NCBI GenBank assembly: GCA_020205615.1
Contig: CM035152.1
Span: 153,694,778-153,758,777 of the forward strand
DNA length: 64,000 bases
Direction of reading: 5' to 3'
Source: Panax quinquefolius
Lineage: Eukaryota; Streptophyta; Magnoliopsida; Apiales; Araliaceae
Shown: one piece after another, positions 1-10,215 of the stretch
How positions within the stretch are numbered: the stretch's first letter is position 1
Layout of the letters: the number at the start of each line of letters is the position of its first letter
The notes under the pieces: generated by a model
Databases searched by the model: none
What the model was told of the DNA's origin: nothing
Seen by the model: only the letters and a program-made list of their open reading frames with translations
Made by a program: the position numbers and the translations under genes

Positions 1-658
1 CGACCGTCATGTTCATCTCAACACTGCTCATCTTTGCACTACGAGCCAAAGATATTCATCGAAAATCATTAATCTTTTGCACTACAAAGCCAAAGATATT
101 CAAGAATATCATCATTTAGGATCGAGGATGATGAAAATATTTAAAAGAAAACCGAATCCAGTGAAACAAAAGAACAAATATTAAGGATTCGTACTTTAAA
201 CAATCCGAGTTCAAAAATACTTCATAAATAATCATAATGAAGTAAAATTCAAGAATGATCAAAACATGGATACAATCAAAGCTAGTATCCATAATCGATA
301 TTTTAGGAAAAAAATGAAAATTTAATTTTTCTGTGAATAGTGCCGTATTCGTGAATAGTGCCGTATACGCGAATAGTATCGTATACGTGAATAATAACCC
401 CGACACTAAAAGATAAGAATTTTACAAGAAAAATCTAACCAATAATCCGACATAATGATATTAGAAGAAATAATATCATTTTTAAAAAAAATAACATCCC
501 TTACCTCGAAAAGAATAAGATTTCCGGCCGAATATCGATATAACGTTTGAAGGAACTTGCACCGGATATAGCAACACTCAAAGTATCAAAATACGCTCGA
601 TAATATAGAGAAAGAAAACTTCAGTTTCGGTGTGATTTTCAATTCTAACCAAAGCACC

Positions 659-667
659 CTATTTATA
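659..667 (-). promoter_or_regulatory. LTR TATA box (A1)
   Basis: The minus strand reads TATAAATAG. The same box sits at the equivalent place in almost every LTR of the window, just before a purine-rich 'agagag' leader. It is the likely core promoter for genomic RNA synthesis. Confidence 0.5.
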
Positions 668-1321
668 GAAATCGCTTAGAACACCAAAGCGTAAAAATTT
701 ATTAAAATAATTTTATTTATTAAATATTCAAGCCCACCACCAAAGAATCTGAATTCAGCTCATTTACCACACATGTGGGATTGCAAAAAATGTTTTTCTT
801 GAATAAAACAATTAAAACTTTCAAAAATCAATTATTCCAGAACTTCGGAACTTCAATAATTCATAATAAATCGCCCTTTTATCAGAAAAATTCAAACCTC
901 ATGTCTTTTTCATAGGAAATTCCATTCTCTACAACTTTGCAGAAGAAAGTTTTTCCAAATTCCAAACAAAAATTGACTGAAATCCACAAACGGACGATTT
1001 TACAGGCTATAATCAAATTTCAGTCAAGAAATGAGGTCCACAAACATGAAAAACATGTTTTAAATATTTATTGCAACAAAAATACTCTTCCTCCTCATTT
1101 ATTCATATATCCCACATTCATTGTAAAAATATCACCATTATTATAATATTAAAATATAATAATATATTTAAATGAATTATTTTATCGAGAAAGATAAAAT
1201 ATCAATTTTCAACAATTGTCACATTAAAAATTTTCTCCATCTATATCCACATGAAATGAATATTTTTCTTATCATATAAATCAATAATTAATTATTCACA
1301 AATAATATTATAGAATCACAA

Positions 1322-1656
1322 TTAAAGGTCAGAAATGAAATGCAAACAGTTTCAGGCTCGATTTATACTTTCCGACTAAAAGTTCGATTTGAGCTCGACT
1401 CGAAATATAAATGAGTCAAATATGAGCACATTTTAAAGTTCGATAAATTACTCGAACCTTCTCAAATTGTAATTTTCTAACTATACTCGGATCATATTCA
1501 TTGAAAAGTTCAAACCGCTTCTAGTTCGATTCTAATCGTGTTTCGACTCGTTAACTAAATGAGCCTCAATCAAACCTTATTTTATACTCGATAAATTTTA
1601 TGAACCAAATACGAGCAACTCAATACCTTGATTGACTCAAATTGCGTTACACCCTT
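1322..1656. mobile_element. hAT-like MITE inserted in LTR
   Basis: This 335 bp segment is missing from the related LTRs F, G and E. It is flanked by an exact 8 bp duplication, AATCACAA, at 1314-1321 and 1657-1664. Joining the flanks recreates the continuous LTR sequence seen in F near 28350. The minus-strand end reads AAGGGTGTAACGCAA, and the inside is rich in GAGTCGAGCTC-like words. Both traits are typical of non-autonomous plant hAT elements with GGGTG termini. It has no coding capacity. The terminal inverted repeats are weak, so the superfamily call rests mainly on TSD length and composition. Confidence 0.75.
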
Positions 1657-2339
1657 AATCACAATATCGGCAACCAGTGCTTCCCAAGAAAGAGGGGATT
1701 TCAATAAGGATTTCTCCTCATCATGCGTAATTAGGTGACCAAACCTCTCCTTGATGTAACTTTCTTTACATTGCCAATAATGTTATCTAATAATATTATT
1801 CAAATAATATGAATTATTGATCCGATAATAAAAAATATCAGTAGTGACAATTATTGAAACAACAATAATATAAAATATCAACGTAGCAATTATCAAGCAA
1901 TAAAAAAATATTGAACAAAGAATTCATCATAATAATTATTAAGTAGTGCCTTCTTACGTAAGAATCAATAATTGGTGTAATACTGCAATGCTACCGTGTT
2001 TTTAACCAACGGGTATTTTAACAAGATTAATTCATGAATAACTACGCCATGCTATTTATAAACAACTTATATTTGTCGCTTTCTTCATCCAATCATTTTT
2101 TACATTATGGGGCCCACATATTAACAAGTCGCAGATAAATTTAATATTCCCAAACAGAAAGAATATTTCACGACCAAACGAATATTCCCTACAACAATAA
2201 ATATTTTATAACCACTTGCTTATTTGAAATATTTATGATTTTACCCATAACTAACCACATTAATCAAATCAACCCTTACTATTTCTAAATAATAAATAGA
2301 GGAAATTTAATTTTATTTATAATAAGTTGGGGTCTTACA

Positions 2340-2351
2340 ACCTCCCTCCTT
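2340..2351 (-). other. polypurine tract of A1
   Basis: The minus strand reads AAGGAGGGAGGT directly before the LTR start TGTAAGACC. This is the position and composition of the plus-strand primer of LTR retrotransposons. Confidence 0.8.
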
Positions 2352-3384
2352 ATGAAATTTCGGTCCTCGAAATTGACATACGTGCACTGGTGTTTCAAAA
2401 GGTGAGGATACCTCGCTTTCATTTCCGTTTCCAACTCCCAGGTCATTTCCTCAATAGCATGGTTCCTCCACAAAACTTTAACTTATGGTATGACCTTTGT
2501 ACGTAAGACATGCTCCTTCATATCCAAGATCTTGACAGGTACCTCCTCGTACGTTAAGTCTTCGGCTATCTCATCCGGTTCTAACTCAATAACGTGGTTC
2601 GGGTCTTTCACATATTTACGAAGCACAAATATATGAAAAATATTATGAACACGAGACATACTTGGAGGTAACGCGAGTCTATAGGCTACATTTCCTACTC
2701 AGTCAAGAATCTGAAATGGACCAATAAATCGTGGATTGAGCTTTCCTCTCTTCCCGAATCTTGTAACCCCCTTCCGTGGGGAAACACGCAACAATACATG
2801 CCCCAATATTAAATTCCACGTCCTTTCGATGAAGATCCGCATAACTCTTTTGTCGATCTTGTGCCGTTTGTATACGTTGTCGAATCATTTGGATCTTTTC
2901 TGTAGTAATACGTACCAACTCTAGTCCCAACAATGTTGATTCACCCACCTCATCCCAACATACCTTTGAGCGACACTTTCTTCCATACAATGCTTCAATG
3001 GAGCTACCCTATATACTACTGCTCGATAATCGCTTGTTGTAGGAGAATTCCACCAATGGTAAATACTCATCCCAACTCCCTTTGAAGTCTAGGACACAGA
3101 GTCTTAATAGATCATCAAGAGTTTGAATAGTCCTCTCTGATTGTCCGTCCGTTTGAGGATGGTATGCCGAACTGAATCGTAAATCCATGCCCATAGCTTT
3201 TTGTAAACTAACCCAAAATTGTGAAGTGAATCTTGGGTCACGATCCAAAACTATGGATACTGGCATGCCATGCAATCTCAAAATCTCATTTACATACATA
3301 TGAGCAAGACGTTCAAGGGAATGAGTCTCACGTATCGGCAATAAATGAGCAGACTTGGTTAATCTATCAACAATAACCCAAATC
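2352..3384 (-). pseudogene. A1 pol remnant: integrase core end, C-terminal domain, chromodomain
   Basis: On the minus strand an open stretch at 3341-3009 encodes the second half of a Ty3/gypsy integrase core. It keeps the second catalytic Asp (VLDRDPRF, codon 3243-3245) and the catalytic Glu (GQSERTIQ, codon 3135-3137). The first Asp and the zinc-binding domain are absent because the gene is cut at 3384. A frame change follows. 2990-2703 carries the YGRKCRS to DLHRKDVEFNIG segment and breaks at the GDH motif. The chromodomain tail, with WRNHAIEEMTWELE, lies near 2473-2350. In an intact element this protein would integrate the cDNA and tether it to chromatin. Here it cannot be functional. The 3384 boundary is a recombination junction with A2 LTR sequence. 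Confidence 0.85.
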
Positions 3385-3600
3385 TCATTTCCTGAAGAGA
3401 ACAGTGAAAGAAAAGGTTGAGCTCAACTATCCCAGTAAGAAATATTATGACTAAGATAATGCAGAATAAATTATCCTTAGCCTTCAACAGTATAACAACT
3501 GATAGAATATAATAGACAACAAGTTTTAGATCAATAACTGCAGCGGAATAAGCAATCCATTAGAAGAGTCAAGTAGAGTATGATATCTACTATCTTCTAT

Positions 3601-5397
3601 GATTTAAAAAGTTTTTCATCAAATTTATCGCTGAGACTTAGCTTAATAAATAAACCACATCATCGAATCATCCCTGCACTATGGGCCAAGCATATTCATG
3701 TAATCATCAATGGTCATGATTATACCGAATAATCCCTGGTCATAATCATACTAACAACTGTCCATCAATGCACTACGAGCCAATGAGGACTTTTATCACA
3801 TCATTTGTAACATTACGGGTCATGATTATACCGAATGATCCCTAGTCATAATCATACTAATCAACAGTCCATCTATGCACGTATGTCAAAGATGACTTTC
3901 ATCACAATATAAGCAAGAGGGTGATGACAATGATATAAGCATTAATCAAACGAAATCAAATCAAACGAAATCAAGGATAAATATTAAAGACTTTAAATTT
4001 ATCCAAAATAAAAAATATCCAAATTGTCAACATGATATTGCTTTGTAGAGTAAAATTCAAGAATAATATTCATGTACAAAAAATAATTTGGACAGAAAAG
4101 AAATATATTTTTCAGGTAAATAGTACCCCGTGAATAGTATCCTATGAATAGTACCTCGTGAATAATACCCCGACATGAAAAGTACCACAAATACCCAAGT
4201 GAATAATATTCGGGTAAATAGTAATTGGGAGAATAGTAACCCGTGAATAGTAACTTATGAATAGTATTCCGGCATGAAAAGTACCCCGAATACCCGAGTG
4301 AATAATATTTGAGTGAATAGTAACTCATGAATAGTAACTCGTGAATAGTACTCTGTCATAAAAAGATCAATAATTATGAAGAAAGCTCAGAATAATATTT
4401 CCATGAAAAAATACTGGATGAAGCACAAATATCAAGGATATTCTACTAATTTCATGGAGTATAGAAGCCAAAACTTCAACAAAATGAGTATAGAATTCAA
4501 AATCTGAAACAAAATAATATTACTTAAATACTATAAAGTATGGAAGAAAATATTATTTCAAGCGAATATTGAACAAAAATAACATCCCTTACAATTGTTG
4601 AACGAAAATAATATTCCAACGAATATTTAACAAAGATAATATTCCTACGAATATTGAACGAAGATAATATTTTATATGAATATTAAACAAAAATAATATT
4701 CATACGAATATGAAAAATAATATCTCTTCAGAATATGAAATAAATAATACCCCTTACCTTAGAAGAAGACTAGATACTGGAGTAGTGAAGTAGCAGACTA
4801 CTCTTCTTCTTTCTCCCTATAGCTTATCACTCTATAGCTTCTCTCTCTATAATTGCTCTTGTGAGTCTTAGTGAATTGGTGAGAATGAAGGAAGAATGAG
4901 CTTCTATTTATAGGAAAATATAGTTACGATAGTTGCACGTTTTGGGGCTCAAAATATTACAGTATAATACCTTCATCTTTTCCTTCATTTTTAATTTAGT
5001 CCTGCAAGTATTATCAAACTTGCACCACCTCCCCTAATAGTATATCATGTGAATTAATAGTACAATCATGTGAATCAATATTTCTATACATGTAAAAATA
5101 TGAATTACAGTATAGTGCCTCCATCTATACCTCCATTTTTAACTTAGTTATGCAAGTATTATCAATCTTGAACCACCTCCCCTAATAGTACATGAATGTG
5201 AATCAATAGTACACACATGTGAACAAATAGTTATAAGCATGTGAATTAATAGCAATTAATTGATAATTTACCCGATTGGTCAGTATAACTTCCAAACATC
5301 AATTATTATCGAAATAAATGTCGATTTCCACTAACACTAATAATCCCAACACAATGGAACTATCAATTTTATCTTTAATCAACATGAACTTATTCAT
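3601..5397 (-). repeat. First copy of a 1.8 kb tandem duplication inside the A2 LTR
   Basis: 3601-5397 is repeated by 5398-5552, 11349-11887 and 23764 to about 24470, once B, C and D are removed. The copies start with the same GATTTAAAAAGTTTTTCATC and match closely through the 'ggtcatgattatacc' modules. The second copy has its own deletion of about 360 bp at 11760/11761, where the 'gaatagtac' repeats jump to GGAAGAAAATATT. Confidence 0.75.
4120..4360 (-). repeat. Short tandem repeats, 'gaatagtacc' type
   Basis: A degenerate array of 12-15 bp units built on GTGAATAGTAACTCGTGAA. The same array occurs in the A2 5' LTR (38940-39185), in E's LTRs on the other strand (27070-27240 and 34260-34425) and in A1's LTR (335-395). 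It is an LTR-internal repeat shared between subfamilies. Reading frames through it are artefacts of the repeat. Confidence 0.75.
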
Positions 5398-5552
5398 GAT
5401 TTAAAAAGTTTTTCATCAAATTTATCGCTGAAACTCAACTTAATAAATAAATCACATCATCTAATCATCCTTGCACCACGGGCCAAGGATATTCATGTAA
5501 TCATCAATGGTCATGATTATACCGAATAATCCCTGGTCATAATCATACCAAC

Positions 5553-5818
5553 TGTGACGCCCCCAAAATAGGTATACATCACCCATCTTGAGTCGCCAAA
5601 TACATGGTACAAAATTCAAATACAAACTAATAATACAGCAGTCGTGTAAAATACGACAAAACACATGCTGTGAGTTTAAATACAAATATTATCTTCTAGA
5701 CAATATCCATTCACAAATAGAGTCCTCATTACATTTATTGTCACACTTTTTAACAGAATAGTTAGGACTACTAATACTATCATCTGGACCGTCACTTCAT
5801 TCCCCGACTAGTCCCGGA
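5553..5818 (-). repeat. B 3' LTR remnant
   Basis: The sequence starts TGTGACGCCCCC and follows the 5' LTR of B (8601 onward) for about 266 bp, to the 'cccgactagtccc' block. It then jumps to the end of the internal region. About 2.4 kb of LTR and the polypurine tract are deleted. Confidence 0.85.
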
Positions 5819-6250
5819 CTATATTTCAAGAATTTCACCCTCGAAATTTACGTACGCACTTGGTATGGTGAATAGGTGAGGATACCTAGACTTCATTTCA
5901 AATTCTAACTCTTGGGGTATAACCTTTGAGTGTCGAATGTAATCCTTCTTATCCAAGATTTTAACAGGTACATCTTCATACGTTAAATTATCCGCTATCT
6001 CGTTCAGTTCTAATTCAATAACGTGGTTCGAGTCTTTTACATATCTACGTAACGTCGATACGTGAAAAATGTTATGAACACGCGATATACTTGGCGGTAA
6101 AATGAGTCTATAAGCCACAGTTCCTACTCAATCGAGGATTTCAAATGGGCCAATTAAATCGAGGGTTGAGATTTCCTCTCTTCAGCAACTCTTGCTTTTA
6201 AAATAACGCCCTCATGAACCTTCTTCTTCACATTCATCAGCTCCGGGTGT
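5819..6250 (-). pseudogene. B integrase C-terminus and truncated chromodomain
   Basis: The minus-strand frame 6118-5819 begins MAYRLILPPSISRVHNIFHV and runs into a chromodomain segment ending SRYPHLF. In element H the residues after SKVIPQ include the stretch VLWRNHDVEEMTW. Here SKVIPQ is followed directly by ELEFEMKSR, an in-frame loss of about 15 residues that removes conserved aromatic and acidic positions. A2 has the same deletion. Upstream (6119-6250) the GPFEIL-type integrase C-terminal segment is joined directly to the RNase H tether, without the integrase core. The chromodomain is expected to be unable to bind its histone mark in the usual way. That last point is inference. Confidence 0.82.
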
Positions 6251-6669
6251 GTAGCTTGAGCGGCTTTAACTTTATCGATTAAAGTTGATTCTACTCATAT
6301 ATTCGTTATCTTCATGTGGGTCCTTAGAGTCTTTAACTCTATCTTCATCATTTGTAAGTTTTACGAAATGAGTCTTTGTGTTAACAACATCGCACTCGTA
6401 AACACATACGATCTTCTACTCAATGTGTTAGCTACCACATTCGCTCTTGCACGATGATATTAAATGATATGGTCGTAATCTTCAACAGCTCGAGCCAATG
6501 TCCTTGGCGCATGATACGTTCGTTTTGGTTAAAGCAATATTTAAGGGTTTTAGAAATGGGTTTTGTATTGGGGTCAATACAAAATTTGATTTTACGCTCT
6601 AGGGTAGGCTAAGAAGTCTTCAAGAATACGTCAGGAATTTTATTAACAATACAAATATCATTCAAAACT
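6251..6669 (-). pseudogene. B RT N-terminus fused to RNase H C-terminus (deleted pol core)
   Basis: In the minus direction the reverse-transcriptase N-terminal segment (near 6660-6555, ending in PISKT) is joined in frame to RNase H sequence around 6555-6450 (LKYF followed by the dyad region). It then runs to the integrase tether near 6400-6250. All RT catalytic sequence, including the DD motif, is missing. The same fusion point is present in A2 and D. It cannot encode a polymerase. Confidence 0.75.
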
Positions 6670-6812
6670 GTAACTCTCATCCATGACTTGGATTGTATGT
6701 CACATTGATACCTATCAACTTGTCATCGTCATTCACGACGTCGCCTACAGAAAGTCTGGCTTCGGTGCATTCCACACAAGGAAGTCAACAACGAAAGGAT
6801 CAAGGCTCTTTA
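6670..6812 (-). other. Unrecognised replacement segment between protease and RT (B copy)
   Basis: About 140 bp replaces the protease-RT linker found in G and H. Related copies are at 35971-36112 (A2), 17503-17696 (D, plus strand) and 31591-31725 (E, plus strand, at a different position). Shared words in the element direction include TGACTTCCTT, GTGGAATGCACC and GAGAGTTACAG. I do not recognise its origin. It has stops in all frames in most copies. Confidence 0.6.
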
Positions 6813-7215
6813 CTTATGGCTTGATATGACAATGATTGACTTTAGTAGTTTGATTGCTTGAATTCGCATAACAGGTTGGTTAGGAATATAAAAGCTAACA
6901 ACCTTACGAAAAGCATGATGAGTAGTTAATCAATCGATTTCTAAAATCACATCAAAGGCAAGTATTTTCAAAGAGATAAGATCGACAGGTAACGTGAAAG
7001 TGTTGATTTGAATAAAACAAGATTTATAAACAGTGGAGGTAACAAAGGTTTCTACTAATGAAGTTTCAATCAATAAGTCAAAGTCTAACATCTCTGGGGT
7101 CAAATTTAAACGCTGAACGCAAAGCAAGAGAGATAAAAGAATGGGTAGAAACCAGATCTAATAAGGTATAGACTTCGTGATAATTTATAATTAACTAACT
7201 TGCGTACAAGCATTG
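6813..7215 (-). pseudogene. B retropepsin-like protease remnant
   Basis: The minus strand encodes an aspartic protease segment like that of G and A2 (STHSFIS, then QRLNLTPEMLDFDLL, then PVDLISLKILAFDVILEID). The catalytic DTG is replaced by DLV at 7150-7158, so the protease is dead as read. It lies between gag and the replacement segment, the usual gag-PR-RT order. Confidence 0.75.
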
Positions 7216-8413
7216 TTCGGTGTCACTCGCTTTTTGAGAAGTCATGAAAAATGCTCTTCCTAAAACCACCGACTTTGTTTTGTGCAGACTACCTTTGATG
7301 CCTCCATCCCAAATTGGACTTGTCTTCAATTACGATAAAATCCGTGAGGTGACCTTCTTCCACAATTATAACATGCTTTGGATGGCATCGCCAGCTTGGA
7401 CCGATGTATCCTTTCTCTCGCATTTGAAGCATATGATAGGTGGTCGTTCTCTTTCCTTAACAATGGGTGTTGGTGCTGACTTCTTTCCATCATTGTTGAA
7501 TCTCCTCTTCTTGAAATAACCATTCTTATTATTTTGTCCATGATTACCACCGAAGTGGTTACCATTTCTGGCATGTTGATTCCCTCCACGCTTATTGTCA
7601 CCGCTTCGATGACTCTTATCACTTAGTATTATCATTTTGCCACCGCTCTCTTTTTTCGTTGGGTTGAGTCATTATCGCTACCCAATAATCGAGCCCTATT
7701 AACAACATCCGAATACAAACACGCTTTATGAGAGATAAGATATTGACGTATCTCAGGTTTCAAACCTCTTAGAAACATTCGCGTCATTCTCTCCTCATTA
7801 TTGACCAAATGGGACGCAAACCGGGACAACTCGGCGAACTTGGCTTCCTACTGCGACACGGTCATGTTGTTTTCTTCCAGTTTAATGAACTCTACCTCTT
7901 TCATGTGACGAATACTTTTGGGAAAGTACTTGTTGTTGAAAAATTCTTGGAACTTCTCCCAAGTCATCTTCAGTGCAGCAGGTTGAGTACGTTTTACAGA
8001 TTCCCACCAGTAATCTGCCTCTGCATGCAATATGAGGGTGGCAAAGGGAACCTTTTGTTCCTCGGAGCATCCCAAGACATCAAATATCTTGCAGATCTGC
8101 TTTATCCATGTCTCCGCTTTAAGTGGTTTTGGCTCTCCAAAAAACTCCAGTGGTCCCAGCCTTGAATCGCTTAGCGCGTGATGTCAAGAGAGTTGCCAGT
8201 GTTTCCACCTTCATTTTGGACAGGAGCCGCTCTTGCCTGATGTTGCATGAATTTCATGAAGCCTCGGAACATTCCATCGTTCATCATTTGGTCAGTGTTG
8301 TTGTTTGCCTGAGGATTGTCGCCTTCCTGATGCACATTATCTTGACTATTGATCTGTGGAGACTCAACGGTCTCCTGTGCTCCATTGATGTTCTCAACAT
8401 TCTCGGATGCCAT
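7216..8413 (-). pseudogene. B gag (broken)
   Basis: The start codon is taken at 8413-8411 (MASENVENINGAQETVES), which aligns with the gag starts of A2, D and H. 8413-8171 is the N-terminal part. 8075-7848 is the retrotransposon capsid domain (FATLILHAEADYWWESVKRTQ and NNKYFPKSIRHMKEVEF). 7829-7632 continues with the RMTRMFLRGLKPEIRQYLIS segment. 7635-7366 is the basic Gly/Asn/Arg-rich region and a damaged CCHC knuckle (CFKC then ERKDTS). At least three frame changes separate these parts. An intact protein would form the particle and bind RNA. Confidence 0.85.
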
Positions 8414-8586
8414 TTTCAGATACTAACACAAAACAAGGGTTAATAAACGTATCACATATTATCCCTATACTCTGACCGACCAATTAAATATCAAATAAAC
8501 TTAGGTAGGTCATACTAGCGAAGGAATTCCCCGTCTCTCCCCTCCTAGTTCTTGTCTCACACCTTAGCCAGGGATCATATCCCTAA

Positions 8587-8598
8587 GCTTTGATACCA
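8587..8598 (-). other. Primer binding site of B (initiator Met tRNA)
   Basis: The minus strand reads TGGTATCAAAGC two bases after the 5' LTR end. This matches the 3' end of plant initiator methionine tRNA (TGGTATCAGAGC) with one mismatch. Confidence 0.8.
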
Positions 8599-9709
8599 AA
8601 TGTGACGCCCCCAAAATAGGTACACATCACCCATCTTGAGTCGCCAAATACATGGTACAAAATTCAAATACAAACTAATAATACAGCAGTCGTGTAAAAT
8701 ACGACAAAACACATGATGTGAGTTTAAATACAAATATTGTCTTCTAGACAATATCCACACTCAATGGAGTCTTCATTACAATTATTATCATACTATTTTA
8801 TAAAAATAGTGAGGACTACTATAGCCACCATCTTAGGCCATCACTTCATTTTTCGACTAGTCCCAGCTATATATTCTCATTTCCTGAAGATAACAGTGAA
8901 AGAAAGGGTGAGCTCAACTAGCCCAGTAAGAAATATTATGACTAAGATAATGTAGAATAAATTATCATTAGTCTTCAACAATGTTAAACTGATAAAATAC
9001 AATAGATTTCAAGTTTAACTGCAGCAGAACAAGCAATCCATTAAAAGAGTCAAGTAGAGAATAAAATCTATTATCTTTTATGATTTAAGAAGTATTTCAT
9101 CACTTTTATCGCTTAGACTCAGCTTAATAAATAATCTACATCATCCCTGCACTCCAGTCAAGGATATTCATTAGGGTCACGACTATAAATTCCATGCATT
9201 ACAGGCCAAGGATATTTGTGTATTCATCAATGGTCATGATCATGCCAACAACTGTCCATCAATGCACTACAGGCCAATGAAGACTTTTACCACATCATTT
9301 GTAACATTACGGTCATGATTACACCGAATAATCCCCTCAGTCATAATCATACCAAGTCCATCTATGCTCTCTACGAATATAGATGACTTTAAAATAATAT
9401 AAACATGAGGATGATGACAATGATATAAGAATTCAATAAAACAAGTTCACGAATTAATTTATTCAGGAACTAATAACGTCCAAATTGTCAACATGATACT
9501 GCTTTGTAGAGTAAAATTCAAGAATGCTCAGAAGAATATTTCCATGAAAAATACTAGATGAAGCACAAATATCAAGGATATTCCACTAATTTCATGGAGT
9601 ATAGAAGTCAAAATTTTAACCAACTAAGTATAATAACGAATGGAATAACAAAAGAAATCACCATGCATGCGGTATTACATGTATGCAGTTATTCCAATGA
9701 ATAATAATA

Positions 9710-9950
9710 ATCGAACCAGTCGTGAAAATTCACATCACAAGATGTTCCAACAGAATAATAAATAATCTGAACCCGGTCCAGTAAAAAACATGTATGTGAG
9801 ATATTCAATGTAATAATAATAAAGACGGAACCAGTCCTGTGTAAAACACACATACAGATGTTCCAATGAATAATAATAAAAAAGCGGAACCGGTCCTGTA
9901 AAAACACATACAAGATGTTCCAACAGTAATAATAAAAGACAGAATAATAG
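9710..9950 (-). repeat. Tandem repeats of about 60 bp in the B LTR
   Basis: Four to five degenerate units share TTCCAA(T/C)G/A-AATAATAA and GGAACC-GGTCCTGTAAAA(A)CACA words. Homologous arrays occur in D's LTRs (14405-14700 and 21015-21260) and in H's LTR (about 56250-56480). Each unit holds a GGAAC word and a GGTTCC word, so single units could fold into small stem-loops. The array lies downstream of the TATA box in the transcript direction. Confidence 0.7.
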
Positions 9951-10206
9951 AAGAATGTCACCAAGTATAGGGTAGCTCAGATATACAAAAGTTATTCCAA
10001 TGTAATAATAAGAAATGGAATAACAGAAGTTCTCTTCATGAATATAAAAGAATAATATCCCTTACGAGTACAACAAATAATATCCCTTACCGTAAAAGAA
10101 CTGAATATAAGAGTAGTTAAGTAGCAGAAATCTTTTCTTCTTTCTCTCTATAATTTTCTCTATAGAGTTTCGATGAATTAAGTAAGAATAATGAAGGAAT
10201 GAGCTT

Positions 10207-10215
10207 CTATTTATA
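10207..10215 (-). promoter_or_regulatory. LTR TATA box (B)
   Basis: The minus strand reads TATAAATAG, followed by an 'agaagctcattcc' leader and a purine-rich stretch, as in the other LTRs. Confidence 0.55.

Larger units (their letters stand above)
1..2339 (-). repeat. 3' LTR of element A1 (left end outside window)
   Basis: Read on the minus strand the LTR begins TGTAAGACCCCAA at 2339 and is preceded by a polypurine tract, as expected for a 3' LTR. Its other end lies left of the window. It resembles the LTRs of F and G and the reverse complement of E, including the degenerate tandem motif containing TTTGCACTACGAGCCAAAG near 35-110 and the run of short 'gaatagt' repeats near 335-395. A hAT-like MITE interrupts it at 1322-1656. 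A TATA-like box is at 659-667. Nothing in it looks protein-coding. Confidence 0.85.
3385..5552 (-). repeat. A2 3' LTR, left part, with internal duplication
   Basis: The LTR starts at about offset 272 relative to the A2 5' LTR, so its first 270 bp are missing. At 5397/5398 the sequence jumps back from offset about 2285 to offset about 503. The block beginning GATTTAAAAAG at 3601 therefore starts again at 5398. The second copy continues after B at 11349. The simplest reading is one LTR with a 1.8 kb tandem duplication. Two independently truncated LTRs joined head to tail would look the same. A TATA-like box (minus) is at 4904-4912. Confidence 0.75.

Noticed and set aside
3999..4328. Tyr-rich open frame on the minus strand
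   Set aside because: It is the 'gaatagtac' short tandem repeat of the LTR. The same frame appears at 38884-39207 in the A2 5' LTR.
7244..8443. Plus-strand open frames opposite B gag
   Set aside because: They are antisense shadows of the gag frames on the minus strand. The same holds opposite A2 gag (37184-37553), G gag (47863-49128) and G pol (45676-46151).
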